A DNA stretch of 64,000 nucleotides from an uncultured Oscillospiraceae bacterium. GTDB lineage: Bacteria; Bacillota; Clostridia; Oscillospirales; Oscillospiraceae. Numbering within the stretch: position 1 is the stretch's first letter; the number at the start of each line of letters is the position of its first letter. The notes under the pieces are model-generated. The model was not told the DNA's origin, searched no databases, and saw nothing but the letters and a program-made list of their open reading frames with translations. Below, piece after piece: positions 23,564 through 30,403 of this stretch. The stretch covers positions 1 to 64,000 of the forward strand of contig CAJUSE010000008.1 in assembly GCA_910588975.1 (NCBI GenBank), in the 5' to 3' direction. The position numbers were made by a program, and so were the translations under genes.

Positions 23564-23994
23564 ATGGAGACTTATATAGTTCAAATCACAGACGAAGCCT
23601 TGGCAGAAATATATCACTATATTGCGGAAACGCTAAAAGCCCCTGACACCGCTTTGGATCTATATGACCGTATTGCAAATGAAATCCTGACCTTGGAGAG
23701 ATTTCCAAAGAGGTATCGGATTTTGAGCCAGAACATTCCGCCGGACTGCGCCGGATGTTGGTTGGCAACTATTCGGTATTCTATGTCGTCTATGGCGAAC
23801 GCATTGTTGTAACCAATGTGTTGTATAGCGCATCGGATATTGAACGGCGGTTGAAAGAAGTGTCTCAAGACAAAAAACGATTCCTTTACCCTGATGGTTC
23901 CTCCTTCCAAATTTTTGTAAAAAACACCCCAGAGTTCAACTCCGGGGTGTTTTTTACGTTCGTTCTTACTTCTCCTGATAATAGGCCTCGATGA
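23564..23994 (+). pseudogene. RelE/ParE-type toxin with a frameshift
   Basis: The toxin begins METYIVQITDEALAEIYHYI and runs normally to about 23740, where the frame is lost. The actual frame goes on to a stop at 23812 with an unrelated tail. The family's end, GLRRMLVGNYSVFYVVYG then the VTNVLYSASDIERRLKEV strand, continues in another frame from about 23742, consistent with a 1-nt loss. That second frame has no stop at the family's usual end and runs to 23994. No slippery heptamer is seen at the junction. The toxin should be inactive unless this is a sequencing error. Confidence 0.8.
23920..23957. terminator. Bidirectional terminator
   Basis: An AAACACCCC arm and a GGGGTGTTT arm around an 11-14 nt loop, with A-run and T-run on the two sides. 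It ends the toxin region and the convergent GNAT operon. Confidence 0.85.
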
Positions 23995-24532
23995 GGCCGC
24001 CCAGCACCTGGTGGCTGTGCTGGAAGCCGTACTTCTCATAGAGGGGGGCCACATTGTTCCCGTTGCTCACGTACACGAACAGCCACTTGGCGTCGGGGAT
24101 GCTCCGCAGCCACTCCATGGCCCGCTCAATCAGCTCCTTGCCGATGCCCATGCCCCGATACTCGGGGAGGATGTAGAGGTTGTTCAGATCGCCGATCTTC
24201 ACCGGGACCTCCTTCTCCATCCACTCGGGGTAGAAGCCCCGGCCCTCCCCCCAGGGGGGCATCATGCTGACATTCTCGGCGGTGACCATCTCGCTGTTGC
24301 AGAAGACGTAGCCCACGGGCTTGTCCCCGTCAAAGGCCACGATGAGCTTCTTCTCCTGGGCATTGGCAAAGCTGACGGCCAGCCGGTTCTCAAAGTTCAT
24401 GCTGCCCAGAACCATCTTGAACTGGGGCACCCGGCTCATCTCGGCCTGGTGGGCGTTGAGCTTGTCGCTGAGCTCCTTGCAGATGGTCACATCGCCCTGG
24501 CTCAGGTCCTTGTAGATAATGTTCTTGTCCAT
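23966..24532 (-). CDS. GNAT acetyltransferase, paralogue A of the redox locus
   Basis: A 188-residue acetyltransferase with acetyl-CoA motif LPEYRGMGIGKELIERAMEW near residues 121-140 and ending YGFQHSHQVLGGLIEAYYQEK. By eye it is about 70% identical to the protein at 27000-27560, so the two arose by recent duplication. Two ATGs compete; the one at 24532 has AAGGAG at 9 bp. It is last in a three-gene unit with two flavodoxin/ferredoxin proteins and presumably shares their promoter near 26250. The substrate is unknown; the motif NGNNVAPLYEKYGF is typical of small-molecule GNATs. Confidence 0.85.
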   Translation of the reverse strand: MDKNIIYKDLSQGDVTICKELSDKLNAHQAEMSRVPQFKMVLGSMNFENRLAVSFANAQEKKLIVAFDGDKPVGYVFCNSEMVTAENVSMMPPWGEGRGFYPEWMEKEVPVKIGDLNNLYILPEYRGMGIGKELIERAMEWLRSIPDAKWLFVYVSNGNNVAPLYEKYGFQHSHQVLGGLIEAYYQEK

Positions 24533-24556
24533 GGTCATTTTCTCCTTCGATAGCAT

Positions 24557-25366
24557 TCAAATTGCCATCTCATTCTTCCGCAGGGGCTGGGCAAAGGTGT
24601 CCAGGCAGTTCTGCAGGGTGAGCTGGAAGTCCTCCTGGTGGAAGTCCACCGCCTGGGTGGGGCAGGAGCGGGCACAGGAGCGGCACTTCAGGCAGGGCTC
24701 CCCCACCGCACGGGCCTTGCCGTCCTCCCCGATCTGGAGGACCCCCATGGGGCAGACCGAGACACAGGTGCCGCAGCCGGTACATTTCCCGGCCTCCACC
24801 TGGGGGCCGGCCACCTGGGACAGGTGAGCCCGGTGGTGCTGCAGGTACGCCCCGTCCCAGGGACGGAAGGGCACCTGCTCCCGGGGCAGCTCGCCGCCCC
24901 GGAGGGCCTTCTCCCGGAGCTGCTCGCCAAAGGACCTGGCCTGGGCCAGGTCCTGGGCGTTGGGCCGGCCGCCGGCGATCTGGTGGGAGAAGGAGTGCTC
25001 GCCCACAAAGGCCCCGGCCCCGATGGGCACAAAGCCCTGGGCCTTAGCAAGGTCGTAGAGCTCTGCCACCGCCTCGTCATAGTGGCGGTTGCCGTAGAGG
25101 CAGACCACGGCGGCCTTGGCGCCTCCGCCGTTCACCCCGGACAGCAGCATCTTCAGGGGCGGGGGCATGTGCCCGCCGTAGACCGGGCAGCCCAGCAGCA
25201 CCAGGTCCTCGCTCCCGAAGGTGGGCACGTTGCCCATAAACTGCCCTCTGCCGGCGGGCAGGGTCAGGTCATAGACCACCGTCTCCCCGCCGATGCCCTG
25301 GGCCACAGCCTCCAGGGCCTTTCGGGTGGTGTGGGTGGGACTGAAACAGATCAGCGTAGTCTTCAT
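24557..25366 (-). CDS. EFR1-family flavodoxin-ferredoxin fusion protein (second copy)
   Basis: A 269-residue electron carrier. Residues 1-150 are flavodoxin-like (CFSPTHTTRKALEAVAQGI, the FMN phosphate loop, and LGCPVYGGHMPP). The C-terminal part has two 4Fe-4S motifs, CTGCGTCVSVCPMG and CLKCRSCARSCPTQ. Such EFR1 proteins are common in anaerobic Clostridia; their partner is usually unknown. The ATG at 25366 has GGAG upstream. It lies 37 bp after the first EFR1 gene and 24 bp before the GNAT gene. Confidence 0.9.
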   Translation of the reverse strand: MKTTLICFSPTHTTRKALEAVAQGIGGETVVYDLTLPAGRGQFMGNVPTFGSEDLVLLGCPVYGGHMPPPLKMLLSGVNGGGAKAAVVCLYGNRHYDEAVAELYDLAKAQGFVPIGAGAFVGEHSFSHQIAGGRPNAQDLAQARSFGEQLREKALRGGELPREQVPFRPWDGAYLQHHRAHLSQVAGPQVEAGKCTGCGTCVSVCPMGVLQIGEDGKARAVGEPCLKCRSCARSCPTQAVDFHQEDFQLTLQNCLDTFAQPLRKNEMAI

Positions 25367-25403
25367 GGTTTTCTCCTTTGGCATTCTGCTCTGGCAGGAG
25401 GGC

Positions 25404-26177
25404 TTAGAAGAAGAACTCGGGCTCCTGCCGCTGCTTGGTCAGATTATCCTCCAGCTTGGCCACCATGTCCAGGTACATAGGGTTGGAGAGTTTCCGGGCG
25501 TGGGTCGGGCAGGCCTTGACGCAGGCCATGCAATTGATGCACTTGCTGCCGTCGGTCTTGGTGGGATCGGCGGCGTCGATGGCACCGGTGGGGCAGACGC
25601 CAACGCAGGTGCCGCAGCCTATGCAGCCCTCCTCCCCGGCGGGGTGAAAGGGCAGTTTCATCCCCTCCCGGTAGGGAAATTCGCCCCGGATGGTCAGCCC
25701 GGCAGGAATCTCCCCTGCCAATACCGGCCGCAGCTGCTCCACAAAACGGTCCAGCGCCTCCTCATCCTGGCCGTCGGGCCGTCCGGCGGCGATCTTGTCC
25801 GAAAAGCTGTGGGGAGCGATCCAGGCAGAGGCAGCCACGCCACGGAAGCCCCGCTCCTCCAATAAGTTCTTCTCCTCCAGCAGGGCGTCATCAAAGTTCC
25901 GGTTGCCGTAGCACACAGTAAACACGGCCGGAGTGTTGGAGCCCCAGAGCCGGTCAAATATCCCCCCCTGGATGTCGGGCACCCGTCTGGTATAAACCGG
26001 GGTACCAAACACCACCAGGTCCGTTTCGGAGAACTGATAGGACTTCTCCCGCACCTCGGGCCGGGTCAGGTCGATGCTCTCAAACTCAGCGGAGATTCGG
26101 CGGGCGATGCCCTCGGCGTAGTGCTTGGTGCCATTGGTAGGGCTAAAGTAAACTGCGTAGACCTTCTCAATTTTCAT
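25404..26177 (-). CDS. EFR1-family flavodoxin-ferredoxin fusion protein (first copy)
   Basis: A 257-residue protein with the same design as its neighbour: flavodoxin-like start (VYFSPTNGTKHYAEGIARRI), the FGTPVYTRRVPD loop, then two 4Fe-4S motifs, CIGCGTCVGVCPTG and CINCMACVKACPTH. The two copies differ widely, so they are old paralogues rather than a recent duplication. Expected to pass electrons between FMN and low-potential clusters in the cytoplasm. AGGAGGAAG precedes the ATG. It is the first gene of the operon under the palindromic promoter at 26218-26275. Confidence 0.9.
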   Translation of the reverse strand: MKIEKVYAVYFSPTNGTKHYAEGIARRISAEFESIDLTRPEVREKSYQFSETDLVVFGTPVYTRRVPDIQGGIFDRLWGSNTPAVFTVCYGNRNFDDALLEEKNLLEERGFRGVAASAWIAPHSFSDKIAAGRPDGQDEEALDRFVEQLRPVLAGEIPAGLTIRGEFPYREGMKLPFHPAGEEGCIGCGTCVGVCPTGAIDAADPTKTDGSKCINCMACVKACPTHARKLSNPMYLDMVAKLEDNLTKQRQEPEFFF

Positions 26178-26217
26178 TCTGTCTTCCTCCTGATCAGATG
26201 TATTGATGTGACCAATA

Positions 26218-26287
26218 GCTGTAATTTTATTTATTACAGCAAAGCCAGTATAACACCATCTTGATATAATGTCAATATTTACATCAA
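26218..26287 (-). promoter_or_regulatory. Regulated promoter of the EFR1-EFR1-GNAT operon
   Basis: Minus strand: TTGACA (26270-26275), 17-bp spacer, TATACT (26247-26252). Just downstream of -10 lies a perfect palindrome, GCTGTAAT-N7-ATTACAGC (26218-26240). A second imperfect palindrome with TTGAT/ATCAA ends (26261-26287) covers the -35. Both elements recur in front of the paralogous GNAT at 27590-27658. Confidence 0.8.
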
Positions 26288-26306
26288 AAATTTTTTGTGA
26301 TATAAT
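26278..26306 (+). promoter_or_regulatory. Possible upstream promoter of the Rrf2 gene
   Basis: TTTACA (26278-26283), 17 bp, TATAAT (26301-26306). It overlaps the minus-strand palindrome, so the same protein could control both directions. A further TATAATACCCTT lies at 26339-26350 without a clear -35. Confidence 0.5.
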
Positions 26307-26349
26307 GATCCCAGAAAGCAGGTGTTTTTACCTCATGGTATAATACCCT

Positions 26350-26378
26350 TTGCAAGGATTTTTACTTTGTGGTATCAT
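26350..26378 (+). promoter_or_regulatory. Promoter of the Rrf2 gene, duplicated before the lyase fusion
   Basis: TTGCAA (26350-26355), 17 bp, TATCAT (26373-26378). Roughly 30 bp around it match 27753-27784 in front of the MalY fusion almost base for base. Confidence 0.65.
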
Positions 26379-26428
26379 ATTGATAAACAGCTATCACGCT
26401 TTTACTGTTCAAAGGAGGATAGAGCACT

Positions 26429-26899
26429 ATGCGTGTCAATACAAAATGCTCTGTGGCCCTGCATTGTCTTGTCTTTGTAGCTATTCTGGGCGAAAAGAAA
26501 AAGGTGACGGGGGAAATGCTGGCCTCCAGCACCGGGAGCAACCCGGTCATCATCCGCAACATTTTAAGCGCTCTCCAGCGCTCCGGGTTCATCACTGTGG
26601 CCAGGGGGGTAGGTGGAGCCAAACTAAGCCGCCCGCCGGAGCAGATCTCCATTTGGGATGTGTATCAGGCCGTTGAAAACAGTGACCTGGAAAATCTCAT
26701 TGGCATCCACCCCCATCCCTCCCCTCTCTGCCCGGTGGGCTGCCAGATCGACACCATCCTGGCCGGCCCCTACGAGGAGATCACCGGTGCCGTGCGGGAG
26801 CAGATGAAAAAAATCACCCTGAGCCAGCTCCTGGCCCGGTTCGATCCCTCCGTTGTAGAACGGCTTGCGGCCGGCAGGATGGAAGATAGCCAATCCTAA
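26429..26899 (+). CDS. Rrf2-family transcriptional regulator
   Basis: A 156-residue winged-helix regulator. The N-terminus MRVNTKCSVALHCLVF and the recognition region TGSNPVIIRNILSALQRSGF, with the GVGGAKLSRPPEQISIWDVYQAVE wing, are classic Rrf2. Many Rrf2 proteins bind an Fe-S cluster through three central cysteines; here only Cys101 and Cys105 remain in that loop, plus Cys7 and Cys13, so cluster binding is doubtful and thiol or ligand sensing is as likely. AAAGGAGG precedes the ATG. It is divergent from the EFR1 operon and is the natural candidate to bind the repeated palindromes. Confidence 0.9.
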   Translation: MRVNTKCSVALHCLVFVAILGEKKKVTGEMLASSTGSNPVIIRNILSALQRSGFITVARGVGGAKLSRPPEQISIWDVYQAVENSDLENLIGIHPHPSPLCPVGCQIDTILAGPYEEITGAVREQMKKITLSQLLARFDPSVVERLAAGRMEDSQS

Positions 26900-26925
26900 A
26901 TGGACATAAAATGATTTTAATGTAC

Positions 26926-26972
26926 AACCCCCCACCCCAGAGCGCTGCTCCAGGGTGGGGGGTTCTTTGATG
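26926..26972. terminator. Bidirectional terminator
   Basis: AACCCCCCACCCC pairs with GGGGTGGGGGGTT-like sequence (about 26926-26938 with 26952-26964), then TCTTTG. It lies between the convergent Rrf2 and GNAT genes. Confidence 0.8.
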
Positions 26973-26999
26973 GGACAGTGTTAAGTAAGGGGAAAGCGC

Positions 27000-27560
27000 T
27001 CACTTCTCCTGGTAGTAGGCGTCAATGATCCCACCCATCACCTGATGGCTGTGCTTGAAGCCGTACTTGGCATAAAGAGAGGCTGCGTTATTCCCGTTGC
27101 TGACAAACACAAAGATCCACTTGGCATCAGGGATGCTCCGCAGCCACGCCATGGCCCGGTCCATCAGCTCCTTACCAATGCCCATGCCACGGTACTCGGG
27201 CAGGACGTAGAGGTTGTTCAGCTCTGCCAGCTTCACCGGTGTCTCCAGCCAATCGGGGTAGAAGCCCTTCCCCTCCCCCATGGGCGGGGCAGCGGCGACA
27301 TCTTCTGCCTGGACCACCTCAGTGTTGACAAAGACGTAGCCGATGGGAGTATCGCCGTCAAAGGCCACGATGAGCTGCTTTTCCTCGGCCTTGGCAAAGC
27401 TGGGGCCCAGGCGGTTTTCAAATTTCATGTTCCCCAAAATGGCCTTGTACTTGGGCACCTGGCTCATTTCGGCCTGATGGGCGTAGAGCTTGTCACTCAA
27501 GTCCTTGCAAATGGTCACGTCTCCCTGGGTCATGTCCTTATAAATGATATTCTTATTCAT
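27000..27560 (-). CDS. GNAT acetyltransferase, paralogue B of the redox locus
   Basis: A 186-residue acetyltransferase close to the one at 23966 (about 70% identity by eye, with the same LPEYRGMGIGKELMDRAMAW motif and the same YGFKHSHQVMGG end). CAGGAGG precedes the ATG. Unlike copy A it is a single-gene unit, but its promoter carries the same palindrome and the same -35/-10 design. Common control with the EFR1 operon is therefore likely. The retained pair suggests a dosage or specificity role; the substrate is unknown. Confidence 0.86.
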   Translation of the reverse strand: MNKNIIYKDMTQGDVTICKDLSDKLYAHQAEMSQVPKYKAILGNMKFENRLGPSFAKAEEKQLIVAFDGDTPIGYVFVNTEVVQAEDVAAAPPMGEGKGFYPDWLETPVKLAELNNLYVLPEYRGMGIGKELMDRAMAWLRSIPDAKWIFVFVSNGNNAASLYAKYGFKHSHQVMGGIIDAYYQEK

Positions 27561-27589
27561 TGCTGCTTCCTCCTGTTTTTATTTGATTT

Positions 27590-27658
27590 GTTGTAGTTTT
27601 ATTTATTACAACACAGCCAGTATATCACTCGCCCGTTATAGTGTCAATAGTTATAACG
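27590..27658 (-). promoter_or_regulatory. Regulated promoter of GNAT paralogue B
   Basis: Minus strand: TTGACA (27642-27647), 17-bp spacer, TATACT (27619-27624). Downstream lies the near-perfect palindrome GTTGTAGT-N7-ATTACAAC (27590-27612). CGTTATA/TATAACG arms (27634-27658) flank the -35. Same architecture and spacing as at 26218-26287. Confidence 0.8.
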
Positions 27659-27755
27659 AAATTTTTTTGGATATTTTTTCTGTGGGACATCCACCCTGTG
27701 CCGGTGCCACTGCCGCCTCCCCATCTGCGGCCTTGTCAGCCGGACAAAAAGTCCT

Positions 27756-27784
27756 TTGCAAGGGTTTTTGCTTTGTGATATACT
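27756..27784 (+). promoter_or_regulatory. Promoter of the MalY-fusion gene
   Basis: TTGCAA (27756-27761), 17 bp, TATACT (27779-27784), in a roughly 30-bp stretch nearly identical to the Rrf2 promoter. Confidence 0.7.
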
Positions 27785-27866
27785 CAAAAGTAGCAGGATA
27801 GGCTGGCCTGGGCCGCCCTGTCCAAATTCAGAAAGGATGTGAGCGGGCATCTCCCTGCCCAAGTCC

Positions 27867-29654
27867 ATGAAATACGATTTCGAGAGCATCCCTGACCGCT
27901 CCGGCACCGGCAGCATGAAATGGGACAATCACAAGGTCACCGACCCGGCCTACGTCCCCCTATCCACAGCGGACATGGAGTTCCCCACCGCCCCGCCCAT
28001 CCGCCAGGCTCTCAGTGACCTGGCCGAAAACCGCATTCTGGGCTATGCCCGGCCCACCCCGGCCTACTTCGAGGCCGTTCAGGGCTGGATGAAGCGCCGC
28101 CACAGCTTTGACGTGAATAAGGAGTGGATCATCACCACCCCCGGTGTGGTGGACGCACTGGCCATCCTGGTGGAGGCGACCACCAAGCCCGGTGATGGGG
28201 TCATCATCCTCACCCCCGCCTACTACCCCTTCGAGCTCTCCGTCATGGCCAAGAGCCGGAAGGTGATCCACAGCACCCTCATCGACAACGACGGCCACTA
28301 CGAGATCGACTTCGCCGACCTGGAGGCCAAGGCCCGGAAGAAAAACGTCACCGCCCTCATGTTCTGCAACCCCCACAACCCCACCGGCCGGGTGTGGACC
28401 CGGGAGGAGCTGGGCAGGGTGGCCTCCATCTGCCTGCGCCACGGGGTGTTCATCATCGACGATGAGATCCACAACGACATTATCATGCCCGGCTACACCC
28501 ATACCCTCATGGCCACCCTGGGGGAGAAGATTTTGGACCACATCGCCGTCTGCACCGCTCCCAGCAAGACCTTCAACCTGGCGGGGCTCCAGTGCTCCAA
28601 CATCATCATCCCCAACGCTGCTATTCGGGCTCGTGCCCTGTCCTGCTCCCTCATCAACATGAACCAGGGGCTGAACATCTTCGCCTACGAGGCCTGCATC
28701 GCCGCCTACACCCAGTGCGAGGACTGGCTGGAGGAGATGCTCACCGTCATCCACGACAACGCCGAGTACGTCAAGGACTATCTCAATGAGCACTTCCCCC
28801 AGATCAAGGTCATCCCCCTGGAGGGCACCTATCTGCTGTGGCTGGATATGCGCCAGACCGGCCTGACCCACAAGGAGATGAAGCGCCTGCTGGAGGAAAA
28901 CCACCTCTATCTGGACAACGGCGAGATGTTCGGCGACGCCGGCCGGGGCTATCAGCGCATCAACCTGGCCTGCGCCCGGCTGAGCCTGGAGCGGGCCATG
29001 GAGCGGTTCCGCTCTGGCATGGAGGCCGTCTATGCCCGGTGGGAGACGGAGGGCCGGCCCTACCACAAGACCCTGATCCCCGGGGACAAGCTGGAACACT
29101 TCGTCTACGATTCGGCTCAGGGCATGGACCGGGCCCTGACCCCCAGCGACAAATCCACCCTGCTCATCTTCGGCACCACTTTGGACTCCCCGGTGACCAA
29201 GGCCCTGCTGACCCTGACCAGGGGGATGCTCCCCGGCCTGAAGCGACTGAACTGCCGGGTGAAATTCCTGATCCAGTCCCACCTGGACCAGGTGGCCCCG
29301 GCCCAGGCGGGCTGCCCCTTCGAGCTCATCGCCGACCCCCACAGCCGGCTCTATGACCTCTATAACGTCTTTGAGGCCGATGGGGTCATGAATATCATCG
29401 GGGACGACAAGCTGGTCCACCTGCTCATGGGCAGGGACGTGAAAAAGTTCCTGCGCATCGACGCCTTCAGCCAGATGATCAGCACCTATCTGGATCCCGC
29501 CGACGGCCCCGCCGATCCCGATAACCGGCCCCTGCAGCTGCCCGCCTTTGTCTGCGTGGACGGAGACCTGACCGTTACATACAGCCATTACTGTTCCACC
29601 CTCAGCGGCCTGCCCAACCCCGCCGACATCCTCAAGGGCATCAAGGGAAACTGA
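27867..29654 (+). CDS. MalY/PatB-type C-S lyase fused to a thioredoxin-like domain
   Basis: A 595-residue fusion. Residues 1-395 are a PLP enzyme of the MalY/PatB group (cystathionine beta-lyase-like aminotransferase fold): MKYDFESIPDRSGTGSMKWD start, FCNPHNPTGRVW, the DDEIHNDI loop and the PLP-lysine region TAPSKTFNLAGLQ. Residues about 400-595 resemble an AhpC/TSA peroxiredoxin fold (STLLIFGTTLDSPVTKALL, then CPFELIADPHSRLYDLYNVF) but lack the peroxidatic cysteine in its usual place. No close ribosome site is seen: AGAAAGGA is 30 nt upstream, with a small hairpin (27844-27859) between. Cysteine or cystine breakdown is the likely role of the first part. Confidence 0.85.
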   Translation: MKYDFESIPDRSGTGSMKWDNHKVTDPAYVPLSTADMEFPTAPPIRQALSDLAENRILGYARPTPAYFEAVQGWMKRRHSFDVNKEWIITTPGVVDALAILVEATTKPGDGVIILTPAYYPFELSVMAKSRKVIHSTLIDNDGHYEIDFADLEAKARKKNVTALMFCNPHNPTGRVWTREELGRVASICLRHGVFIIDDEIHNDIIMPGYTHTLMATLGEKILDHIAVCTAPSKTFNLAGLQCSNIIIPNAAIRARALSCSLINMNQGLNIFAYEACIAAYTQCEDWLEEMLTVIHDNAEYVKDYLNEHFPQIKVIPLEGTYLLWLDMRQTGLTHKEMKRLLEENHLYLDNGEMFGDAGRGYQRINLACARLSLERAMERFRSGMEAVYARWETEGRPYHKTLIPGDKLEHFVYDSAQGMDRALTPSDKSTLLIFGTTLDSPVTKALLTLTRGMLPGLKRLNCRVKFLIQSHLDQVAPAQAGCPFELIADPHSRLYDLYNVFEADGVMNIIGDDKLVHLLMGRDVKKFLRIDAFSQMISTYLDPADGPADPDNRPLQLPAFVCVDGDLTVTYSHYCSTLSGLPNPADILKGIKGN

Positions 29655-29673
29655 CCAAATATCCCCCCTCAAC

Positions 29674-29716
29674 AAAAGCCATCCCCGGAGCAAATTGCTC
29701 CGGGGATGGCTTTGCT
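29674..29716 (+). terminator. Strong terminator after the lyase fusion
   Basis: A perfect 17-bp stem (29675-29691 with 29697-29713), 5-nt loop. The 276 bp up to the atp genes otherwise hold only AT-rich promoter-like DNA. Confidence 0.88.
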
Positions 29717-29921
29717 GTCACCCAACGCCACTCCCCCGCTCCCATAAACCGCCGTTTTCTCGCCGGTTCCCCCAAAACCAGAGTCCCTTCCCCCGTATTT
29801 GCAGCGTTATTTCCTCCTCCGATGAATATGTGTAAAATTTAACAAAGTTTTGTGAAAGGTTTCACTATAATTCTTCATAAATATCAGGGGAAAATACCTT
29901 CATTTTTGGGTTCTTCTGTGC

Positions 29922-29933
29922 TATAATACCCTT
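29922..29933 (+). promoter_or_regulatory. Likely atp operon promoter
   Basis: TATAAT (29922-29927) followed by ACCCTT, with a poor -35 (TTCATT, 29899-29904). Another TATAAT lies at 29866-29871. The conserved string TATAATACCCTT supports use as a start site. Confidence 0.5.
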
Positions 29934-29992
29934 TAGTAAGTCACTCGTGGCTCATTTCAGCCGGAAAGCCCGGCACAGACAACGAGGGAGGC

Positions 29993-30403
29993 ATGGCCTT
30001 GGAGGACCGGAAACTGGTGTTGCGAGAGACCGTGACCATGGCGCTGGGACAAGCGCTCTGTGTGGCCGCCATGCTGGGCATCTTTGCCCTTCTGGGCCGG
30101 CTGGATGCCGCCGCCCTCCGGGGGGGCGTGCTGGGCGGACTGCTTGCCACTGTCAATCACTTCTTCCTGGCTGTGGGGGTCATGATGGCCGCCCGGCAGG
30201 CCGGTGGGGAAAACATAAAGGGCGGCAAGGCCCTGGTCCAGTTTTCCTTTCTCATCCGGACGGCCCTGCTCTTCGTGGTGCTTTTCGCCCTGCTGAAAAG
30301 CGGGCTTTGCAATTTGTTTGCCCTGCTCCTGCCCCTGCTGTTCGTCAAGCCCATTCTGCTGCTGGAGCAATTCTTCCAAAAGGACGGTGACGCCAAGTCA
30401 TGA
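29993..30403 (+). CDS. atpI: ATP synthase subunit I (assembly factor)
   Basis: A 136-residue protein with four hydrophobic segments, the AtpI pattern, which helps assemble the c-ring. It heads the atp operon and its stop overlaps the atpB start by 4 bp (ATGA). The ATG at 29993 is only one base after GGGAGG; a TTG six bases later (29999) has better spacing, so the true start may be there. Sequence conservation in this family is low; the call rests on position, size and topology. Confidence 0.82.
   Translation: MALEDRKLVLRETVTMALGQALCVAAMLGIFALLGRLDAAALRGGVLGGLLATVNHFFLAVGVMMAARQAGGENIKGGKALVQFSFLIRTALLFVVLFALLKSGLCNLFALLLPLLFVKPILLLEQFFQKDGDAKS

Noticed and set aside
23735..23760. Programmed frameshift joining the two toxin halves
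   Set aside because: No slippery heptamer or downstream pseudoknot is visible and the end of the second frame also lacks its proper stop; decay is simpler.
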